Assembly (NCBI GenBank): GCA_024275565.1
Contig: JAJRYY010000013.1
Coordinates: 1 to 40,699, forward strand
DNA: 40,699 nucleotides
From: Planctomycetota bacterium
Lineage (GTDB): Bacteria > Planctomycetota > Phycisphaerae > UBA1845
Reading direction: 5' to 3'
Within the stretch, counting starts at the first letter, position 1; each line of letters opens with the position of its first letter. Under the pieces are notes generated by a model. The model did no database searches. It was not told the DNA's origin and saw only the letters and a list, made by a program, of their open reading frames with translations. The translations under genes and the position numbers were made by a program. Shown here piece after piece: positions 36,001-40,699 of the stretch.

Positions 36001-36310
36001 ATATGTCGGTTCCCCATTCGAATTCGACCCAGATTACGGCCAGGCCGATGGCTGTTGCGGAGCGAACGCGTCGGACGTTGGCTGCTCCGTTGACGGCGGT
36101 TTCGATGGGGAATGTGACGAGTGTTTCCATTTCCTCGGGTGCCATACCATGTCCTTCGATGAGGATGGATACGGTGGGTGCGGTGAGGTCTGGGAAGACG
36201 TCCACGGGGATGGTTGTGGTCACGAATGCGCCGACCAGGACGAGCATGGTCGATAGAATGATGACGGCCATGCGGTTGGCAAGCGACCAGCGGATTAGAG
36301 CGTTAATCAT
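33074..36310 (-). CDS. Heavy-metal-efflux RND pump (CusA/CzcA-like)
   Basis: The 1078-residue protein is an HME-family RND transporter that drives metal ions or related substrates out of the periplasm or cytoplasm with proton flow. Visible features are the N-terminal helix and DVFPDLTAPTVSI element, the TM4 proton-relay region (MAIAIGALVDDAIIDVENIVRRL), PLFFLSGVEGRLLQPLGLAF, and a second half with VGVSLSGGVLSVASLIGFIG. ATG 36310 follows AGGA at eight bases. The start overlaps the stop of the small Kef-relic frame (AATGATTAA), so translation may be coupled to it. The metal cannot be read directly; the His/Asp-rich partners suggest Cu, Zn, Ni or Co. No outer-membrane partner gene is present. 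Confidence 0.92.
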   Translation of the reverse strand: MINALIRWSLANRMAVIILSTMLVLVGAFVTTTIPVDVFPDLTAPTVSILIEGHGMAPEEMETLVTFPIETAVNGAANVRRVRSATAIGLAVIWVEFEWGTDIYRARQTVNERLSTVSSKLPPQVEPPLLAPISSIMGEILFISLSSDRHGPMKLRTLATTDLRRRILSIPGVSQVTPIGGDEKQYQVVLSSQRLRAYNLSMRQVVETLKDANENVSAGFLVQGGQESILQGFGRIQTIRDISDTVVALRNDAPVRVSDLGVVQIGPAIKRGTGAASRRGPNWEPITEPAVILAIQKQPGTNTLTLTHTLDEALDVMQASLPDGMYINKNLFRQANFIQISIHNTIEALRDGGIMVIFVVIVFLASMRSSIITLLAIPISLIVTVLALKGFGASINTMTLGGMAIAIGALVDDAIIDVENIVRRLRENAALPDDKKRPPIEIIYKASVEVRASIVFATLIILLVFVPLFFLSGVEGRLLQPLGLAFMVSLAASLVVALTVTPALSYYLLPTSSTVTRTTEPWIVRVLKRIYDKPLRWAMRHPWMVTIPTLFMLAMAGVIGASQGRSFLPEFNEGALVVGIVTLPGTSLEESDKLANIVQKTLMQHPEIKAIGRRTGRAEQDEHVQGVEASEIDLTLDMDAPLRLGQKRRTKAELLEALRNSLAAIPGVQTTFGQPIGHRVDHMLSGTRANIAIKIFGTDLNKLRSIADKVETSIRTIPGVVDLSTEQQTDIPTLRIEFDRSAMARFGLTTSDAADALEAAFQGVQVTQILEGRKTFDLIVRVDNTVSNSSEPTSWMNASSREVREVQVDTHTHMKIPLKAIATITEERGPNLIMRENAQRRIIVQCNVAERDLGSVVDDIRRTIARQVDLPHGYYVEYGGQFESAEQTRRRLLILGLTVFVGIGFLLHVVFRSLRDAMLIMLNLPLALIGGVVGVSLSGGVLSVASLIGFIGVFGIAARNGIMMVSHIRHLQRFEGVTDFTEAVRRGAMERLAPILMTAMGSGLALVPLVIGGDQPGKEILSPMAMVILFGLISSTFLNMIVVPSLFVRFAQPVAAESPVEIESEIDQIGHTLPAAPI

Positions 36311-36512
36311 TGCAGTTTCCTGATGGACCTTGGGATTGGGTCCGTGGTGGTTGTATTTGGCTTGTGTCGCCGATGTGTGTTTCAAGATTGCAGGTATCCG
36401 CAAGCAAGTAACCCAGTATCGCACTCTGCTTCAACCGCTCGCAAATACCGTCCATTACCAGAGCAGCCAGCAGCAGCATCAATACATCCAGTAGTCCTGT
36501 CCAAAGATCCAC
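36303..36512 (-). pseudogene. Relic of a Kef-type cation/proton antiporter (N-terminus only)
   Basis: A 69-codon frame starts at GTG 36512, five bases after a perfect AGGGAGG. Its first half, LLDVLMLLLAALVMDGICER followed by LKQSAILGYLLA, matches the start of CPA2/Kef antiporters; the expected GYLLAG then breaks into unrelated sequence (DTCNLETHIGDTSQ). A full antiporter has about ten or more helices, so this is a truncated remnant, or a small membrane protein derived from one. Its stop (TAA 36303-36305) overlaps the start of the RND pump, so its ribosome-binding site may now serve the pump by coupling. Confidence 0.6.
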
Positions 36513-36601
36513 GAAAACCTCCCTATGGCCTTTCGATTCGACATGATCGGTGCATACGTCTGATCTGCCAGGGTGCGAACGGGCGGTGACTTCTTGCGCT
36601 C

Positions 36602-38392
36602 TTAATGAACATGGCCTGCACCGAAGGATGTGGGTGACTGGGATGCGAGCTTCAGTGCATACGACCCCTGCGTGGCAACATGTTCACCCGCTACAACGCC
36701 GCTCCTGATCTCGACATATCCACTGTCGCGGATGCCGAGTTCGAGTTCCCGCCGCTGGAAGGTCTCACCATCAAGCATGACGAAAGCGATGGGGCGCCCA
36801 TTGTCCATCACGACCGCATCTTCGGGAATGGCGACCACTTCGTCCGCGCTTTGCGTTGCGATCCGAACCTCTGCCAGCATCCCGATGCGGAAACGACCCT
36901 CCGGATTGGGGAGTTCATAGGTGATCGGGACCACGCGCGACAGCTCGTCCACGACCGTTCCCAGCCAGACGAATCGACCGCCGGCTTCGGTGAGGATGTC
37001 TGTCTGCCATCCGGGGAAGGCGGGCAGGGTCAGCGTCGCGCCGGGGTTGGGGGTCAAAGACCCGAGGTCGAATTCTGATACGCTGGCTGTCACCCAGACG
37101 CGATCTGCATTGACGATTCTGAAGACGGGTGCGTTTGCTTCGACCTGTTCGCCATCAACGCTCTCGGACATGACGATGACACCGGATATGGGTGCCCTGA
37201 TCGGCGTGTGCGGACGTGTCGCCTGACCTTCACTGATGCCAAAGTCAATCTCTGCACTGGCGTGAATTGCGTCGAGATGTGTTTGCACCTTGTCGTTGAC
37301 GCGCTTCGAGGCTGTGGCTGCCTCAAACGCTGCTTGTGCGATACGCAGGTCTTGCTCCGCTATATCGCACTGCTGGTCCGTTCCGATACCTTTCAGACGC
37401 AGACCCTCCTCGCGATTTTTCGCCCGCTGCGTGAACTCCAGCCTGGCAGTCGCTGTAAGGACAGCCCGCTCGATCTCCGCAGTTTTCATCTCAAGATCGA
37501 GCTTGCGGAATGCAATCTCCAGCTCCAATGCCTTGATCCATGTACGATTCGCCAGAAGCTGGGCGGCGTCGGTGACGGGCAGGGGCGGTTCGATGACTGC
37601 AAGGATCTCACCAGCCTCAACGCGTTGCCCGACGCGTGGAAAATGTGTATCGCTCGGGGGCGAGAGTCGTCCCGCGATCGGCGGACTGACCACAGCTGAC
37701 GTACCATGCTTGGGGGCGATCATCGCCGGGGCAGTGATACGGTGCGTGAGCGAGTGCAGTGTGACCTTCTCCAGCAGCAGGTTGACTTTCCACTGCTGCT
37801 CAAGCAGGAAGGGCACCAGATCGGGAGGTTCTTCGCTCACGATCGCGTCAGCCGCGAGCGCGGCGTCCTGCGAAGATGCGTGGACGATCACACTGCCGAT
37901 GTCCAATACATCCTGCGCCTGCGGACTGCTGAGAAGCAGACGGATGCGATGCTCACCGGGTGTTTTGAATACCCACTCCGGGACGAACAGTCCGTCGCGT
38001 CGCGGTGCGTTCAGAATCAGATTGACGGGCGATCCGTTCGGAGGCGTGACCTCGAAGGTGAGCAATCCAGATCGCACGGGTTCCCCGGTGGCGAGCACCG
38101 AGAAGTGTGCGAGAAAATCCGCCTGTTCGCCCTGCACAAGATGCGGAAACTCCATGAACAGAAGCACTTTCGGTGTGAAGAGGGTGACGCTGATCGGTTC
38201 AAGCCCTTCATCGCCATCTTGACCGTGCCCATGTTCACCGTCGTCGCCATGTCCACCGTCATCGCCGTGTCCGCCACCGCCATGACTGTGTCCGTGCGTA
38301 CCTGATGTTCCTTGAGTGAGACGATCGCACCCTGCGGTCGCACTCAGTGTCAACGCTGCCGCCATGGACAGGATTCGTAAACCGTTTTGCAT
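36602..38392 (-). CDS. Periplasmic membrane-fusion lipoprotein of the metal efflux pump (CusB/CzcB-like)
   Basis: The 596-residue product has a lipoprotein signal (LTLSATAGC, Cys22) and then a His/Asp-rich stretch (about 32-57: HGHSHGGGGHGDDGGHGDDG) likely to bind metal. The adaptor core follows: barrel-sandwich hybrid halves (VVSPPIAGRLSPP, IRAPISGVIVMSES), a coiled-coil hairpin between them (about 285-385) and a beta-barrel (PNPEGRFRIGMLAEVRIA). An additional domain at about 70-180 (LLTFEVTPPNGSPVNLIL region) is like those of long CzcB-type adaptors. ATG 38392 is chosen from the signal peptide. It is the adaptor for the downstream RND pump. Confidence 0.9.
   Translation of the reverse strand: MQNGLRILSMAAALTLSATAGCDRLTQGTSGTHGHSHGGGGHGDDGGHGDDGEHGHGQDGDEGLEPISVTLFTPKVLLFMEFPHLVQGEQADFLAHFSVLATGEPVRSGLLTFEVTPPNGSPVNLILNAPRRDGLFVPEWVFKTPGEHRIRLLLSSPQAQDVLDIGSVIVHASSQDAALAADAIVSEEPPDLVPFLLEQQWKVNLLLEKVTLHSLTHRITAPAMIAPKHGTSAVVSPPIAGRLSPPSDTHFPRVGQRVEAGEILAVIEPPLPVTDAAQLLANRTWIKALELEIAFRKLDLEMKTAEIERAVLTATARLEFTQRAKNREEGLRLKGIGTDQQCDIAEQDLRIAQAAFEAATASKRVNDKVQTHLDAIHASAEIDFGISEGQATRPHTPIRAPISGVIVMSESVDGEQVEANAPVFRIVNADRVWVTASVSEFDLGSLTPNPGATLTLPAFPGWQTDILTEAGGRFVWLGTVVDELSRVVPITYELPNPEGRFRIGMLAEVRIATQSADEVVAIPEDAVVMDNGRPIAFVMLDGETFQRRELELGIRDSGYVEIRSGVVAGEHVATQGSYALKLASQSPTSFGAGHVH
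38229..38282 (-). repeat. 18-bp coding tandem repeat in the His-rich segment
   Basis: Three 18-base units (38229, 38247, 38265; CCATGTCCACCGTCATCG type) encode the GGHGDDGGHGDDGEHG-like metal-binding segment of the adaptor. The frame is kept. Confidence 0.88.
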
Positions 38393-38503
38393 GATGATGC
38401 TCTTCTGATTCGCATACCAACCCCCGCGCGCAACACGCCGGGACAACTCCCGCAGCACCTGGTGGCTGTCAGGAGACGATTGATCTGGATATGTGCGAAT
38501 ATG

Positions 38504-39154
38504 TCAGAGCAGAAGTGCCCGACTGGTCTGAAGGATCGCGTCCAGCGCGAACGCAGGGCGCAGGGTGTGTACCAGATGCCGGGAAACGTGTGAACACCCG
38601 GTGGTTGCAGTCGAATCGCCAGGCAGCATGGACCGGTACAATGGTTTTGTAAGAGGATGGTGGTTCGAGGCGATCATCGCGCTGGATGAGCAGGGGACGC
38701 TGATTGCAGTGGGAGGGACGTTCACGAAGACAAACAGCGATTCGGTGCACCCGTCGCGTTCTGGATGGTTGTTGCAGTCCGAATTGCTCTTATCGTCAGA
38801 ACAGTCGCTTCCATCGCTGTCGCAATCGTAAATGTGTGTGTCGCAAATATCGATATCGTAAATATCCGTGTCGTAAATACTCGTGTCGTCGTGACGGTGC
38901 CAGGCAGCGTGAAGGTCGCCATCGATGAGGTCGTGGTGCGTCTGGCGCCCGTGGTTCGTCAGGTGAGTCAGGTGCGTCAGGTGCCCGTGGTGTGTAACCG
39001 AATCGTCAAGGTGTATAGCGTGGATGTGGACGCCGTGGTCACCATGATCGTGCAACAGAAACCCGCCCGCGAACGGCATCCCTGCAAGCATCGCGAAGAT
39101 CAGCGACAGCACCACGGTAGTCTTATAGATTGATCTGGTTCCAAGCTTGCTCAT
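38504..39154 (-). CDS. Exported His/Asp/Cys-rich protein, putative metal-binding lead gene of the efflux operon
   Basis: ATG 39154 gives 216 residues with a signal peptide (VVLSLIFAMLAGMPFAGGFL) followed by an extraordinarily metal-ligand-rich region: HDHGDHGVHIHAIHL, HHGHLTHLTHLTNHGRQTHH, HRHDDTS, then YDTDIYDIDICDTHIYDCDS and SDDKSNSDCNNH. Much of it is built from 9-bp and 15-bp tandem repeats. The C-terminal 80 residues have no recognised domain. No family is recognised. Being exported and first in the efflux operon, it may buffer or hand metal to the adaptor, a role like CusF but with no sequence similarity; this is inference. The start codon itself lies in a 22-bp duplication. Confidence 0.65.
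   Translation of the reverse strand: MSKLGTRSIYKTTVVLSLIFAMLAGMPFAGGFLLHDHGDHGVHIHAIHLDDSVTHHGHLTHLTHLTNHGRQTHHDLIDGDLHAAWHRHDDTSIYDTDIYDIDICDTHIYDCDSDGSDCSDDKSNSDCNNHPERDGCTESLFVFVNVPPTAISVPCSSSAMIASNHHPLTKPLYRSMLPGDSTATTGCSHVSRHLVHTLRPAFALDAILQTSRALLL
38827..38886 (-). repeat. 15-bp coding tandem repeat
   Basis: Four 15-base units (38827, 38842, 38857, 38872; CGTAAATATCCGTGT type) encode the repeated Y/C-D-x-D/H-I pentapeptides of the exported His/Asp-rich protein. Confidence 0.92.
38958..38984 (-). repeat. 9-bp coding tandem repeat
   Basis: Three units of GTCAGGTGC (first ends in A) encode the HLTHLTHLT segment of the same protein. Confidence 0.85.
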
Positions 39155-39191
39155 ATACACCCGTAGAATTGCTCATATCCACCCGTAGAAT
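39148..39191 (-). repeat. 22-bp duplication copying a start codon
   Basis: TGCTCATATACACCCGTAGA plus AT (39148-39169) is repeated with one change at 39170-39191. On the minus strand each copy contains ATGAGCA; the downstream copy supplies the start (39154) of the His/Asp-rich protein. Confidence 0.92.
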
Positions 39192-39234
39192 GTTGTCGTG
39201 TCATGCAGGTGACTATCGACCCTTCCGTGAATCC

Positions 39235-39264
39235 AGTCTATGCGTAGTCCAGAGATAATGTCAA
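39235..39264 (-). promoter_or_regulatory. Candidate promoter of the metal-efflux operon
   Basis: On the minus strand TTGACA (39264-39259) and TAGACT (39240-39235) are separated by 18 bases, giving a start near 39228 and a leader of about 74 bases. The slightly long spacer contains an imperfect CTACGCATAG dyad, which would suit a MerR-type activator; no such regulator gene is nearby. Confidence 0.5.
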
Positions 39265-39287
39265 CCTGCTCCGCCACCATCGTGGCG

Positions 39288-40217
39288 TCATCGAGCAGGG
39301 GTCGTGAGCCGGGCTGTTTCGAGTAGAGAAGAGGCGAATTTGTTGCGGGGATCTAGGGATCGGGCGCGTTTCAGGACAAGGTGGGCAGCCGCGGCGTCAC
39401 CAGTGTAGTAGCGGTAATATCCGAGAAGCGCGAGCGTCTTGGCTGCTGTGGATCTGGAGGCGGCAGACCTTGGATTTTCGGCGTCGGGGGTGGTTTGGGC
39501 GTCGGCGTGCTTCTGGAGGCGGGTCATGTGAATATTCAGATCGGATTGAATCCCATAGACGTGGCGGAGATCGAAGGGGATGTAGACCAGTTTGGGTTGC
39601 AGCTCGTAGGCACGGTTGAGCAGCAGGGCTGCATCTTCATAGTGTCCCAGGGCAGTCATGGCGTGAGCCGCTCGGATTCTGCAGATCGGATCGCCCTGCT
39701 CGAGTGTGGCTGCCAGGAGGAAATCGCGGACGGCTGCACCATATTTCCCGTCGCGAAAGTGATTTTCGCCGAGATTCATGGATTGGGCGTAGACGGACGC
39801 TCCTCTGGCGATGGCGACGGTCTGTTGCGCTTCACGCCATCCTTCATTGTATCCATCATCGTAACCACGGTCGTAGCTTTCTGTCTGTGCAGGGTGCAAC
39901 GCCCATGTGCGCGGGCTGAAACCGGGCGGAATGCTCTGGAAGTTGAAGCGTTCGTGTTCTTCGAGCGTTCTGAGGCGTTTCGCGTTGTAATGGCGACTTT
40001 CAGGGGGTGTAGCCGGATGCTCGGGAGGGGGTTCGGGGGCAATGTTGTGCTGGGTCGGGAGGACGATTTTCCCGTCCTTGTCGGTCAGCGTGGCGGGGTT
40101 CTGGGCCAAGGCAACGCTTTGGATCAGCAGAACCACAAGGATCAGGAGGGTTGAGCATGACAGGCTGGGATTCTGTGGACGCAAAGTGGATTTGGGGAAG
40201 AACGGGGGGTTGGGCAT
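39288..40217 (-). CDS. Exported TPR-like protein
   Basis: The 309-residue protein has a long-n-region signal peptide (LLILVVLLIQSVALAQ, about 24-39), a Pro-rich spacer, and a helical C-terminal part with tetratricopeptide-like pairs: AQSMNLGENHFRDGKYGAAV, AAHAMTALGHYEDAALLLNR and a final LALLGYYRYYTGDAAAAHLV with LKRARSLDPRNKFASSLL. A Tyr/Asp-rich stretch (ESYDRGYDDGYNEGWREAQ) precedes them. TPRs serve as protein-binding scaffolds, here probably in the periplasm. GGAGGATC lies five bases before ATG 40217. It lies about 45 bases upstream of nothing recognisable on its 3' side before the metal operon promoter, and just downstream of trmB in the same direction. Confidence 0.85.
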   Translation of the reverse strand: MPNPPFFPKSTLRPQNPSLSCSTLLILVVLLIQSVALAQNPATLTDKDGKIVLPTQHNIAPEPPPEHPATPPESRHYNAKRLRTLEEHERFNFQSIPPGFSPRTWALHPAQTESYDRGYDDGYNEGWREAQQTVAIARGASVYAQSMNLGENHFRDGKYGAAVRDFLLAATLEQGDPICRIRAAHAMTALGHYEDAALLLNRAYELQPKLVYIPFDLRHVYGIQSDLNIHMTRLQKHADAQTTPDAENPRSAASRSTAAKTLALLGYYRYYTGDAAAAHLVLKRARSLDPRNKFASSLLETARLTTPAR

Positions 40218-40264
40218 TATGATCCTCCGAATTCGGGCCTTGGTTCTCGGGCTCAGCCGCCGTC

Positions 40265-40699
40265 CTATTCTACCTTGATCGCAGCCAGGCGGTATATCTT
40301 TCTACCCTCTCGGAGATATTTGATTTCAAAATTCGTCTGGACCTGAGCATTTTCGGTTCCAAAATGAGCGTTTTCGTAGGGTGTTTTTTGTAATAACTTG
40401 TGTGCGAGGATGACTTCGCGGATTTGCTCCCCATATTCCTCATGGTCGGTCTGGAGGGCGAATCTTGCTCCCGGTTTGAGTGCTTTGACGGCTGCATCCA
40501 CGAAAAGGGGCTGGATAAGCCTCCGTTTGTGGTGTCGTTTTTTAGGCCACGGGTCGGGGTGGTAGACGTGCAGAGCTGAGAGGGTGTTGGGGGCGAGCTG
40601 CTTTTTGACGAAGAATTCGGCGTCGGCACGCATGATTCGGACGTTTTCGATACCCCATCTCGCCATGCGTTCAGCCGCGAATTTGTAAAATTTGTTGGC
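40265..40699 (-). CDS. trmB: tRNA (guanine-N7-)-methyltransferase, 5' end outside the window
   Basis: TrmB methylates G46 in the variable loop of tRNAs with SAM. The visible 144 residues hold the strongest family signature, YHPDPWPKKRHHKRRLIQP, preceded by ENVRIMRADAEFF and followed by TDHEEYGEQI and a C-terminal TNFEIKYLREGRKIYRLA. The frame continues to the window edge (ANKFYKFAAERMARWGIENV), so the N-terminal SAM-binding part is missing from view. The stop is about 47 bases before the start of the TPR gene. Confidence 0.95.
   Translation of the reverse strand, partial: ANKFYKFAAERMARWGIENVRIMRADAEFFVKKQLAPNTLSALHVYHPDPWPKKRHHKRRLIQPLFVDAAVKALKPGARFALQTDHEEYGEQIREVILAHKLLQKTPYENAHFGTENAQVQTNFEIKYLREGRKIYRLAAIKVE

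Overview
The window looks like a chromosomal segment of a Gram-negative bacterium, most probably a planctomycete (Phycisphaerae-like). I infer this from the gene content: an LptD/OstA-type outer-membrane protein, a prepilin-type protein of the kind abundant in Phycisphaerae, a tig-clpP-clpP cluster, a fused TIGR03546/TIGR03545-type envelope protein and many lipoproteins. Base composition is moderately GC-rich by eye, with one clearly AT-richer island (about 3480-4816).

Left part (1-10.5 kb, mainly + strand): a 5'-truncated helical-repeat protein, a metallo-beta-lactamase-fold protein that has lost most metal ligands, a membrane-anchored HtrA/DegP protease, then a compact restriction-modification pair (BglII-like endonuclease plus MT-A70-type adenine methylase) behind a 300-nt structured leader. 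It is followed by a 1037-residue cysteine-free LptD-like protein with a near-consensus promoter, and by an RND/MMPL exporter interrupted by a single in-frame amber codon.

Middle (10.5-21.5 kb, mainly - strand): pheS-pheT-lipoprotein esterase as an overlapping operon, a short-chain dehydrogenase (+), a GAF-SpoIIE phosphatase (-), and tig-clpP1-clpP2 (-) ending in a Rho-independent terminator. A gene-poor stretch (21.0-22.2 kb) holds a G-quadruplex motif and several palindromic intergenic repeats.

Right part (22.2-40.7 kb): a pseudopilin and a zinc-ribbon membrane protein; a TolB-like beta-propeller protein; a divergent pcm / SAM-hydrolase pair; an M14 carboxypeptidase overlapping a RarD-like permease; a small NTF2-like lipoprotein; the TIGR03546-TIGR03545 fusion; tRNA-Cys(GCA); a heavy-metal efflux operon on the - strand (His/Asp-rich exported protein, His-rich membrane fusion protein, a 69-codon relic of a Kef-type antiporter, and an HME-type RND pump); a TPR protein; and a partial trmB.

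The most unusual feature is scattered through the whole window: more than twenty short imperfect tandem duplications (9-32 bp units, 2-6 copies). At least eight copy a gene's stop codon and two copy a start codon. Unit lengths are multiples of three inside genes but unconstrained outside. This suggests a highly active tandem-duplication process filtered by selection, which also seems to have built the low-complexity metal-binding segments of the efflux operon.
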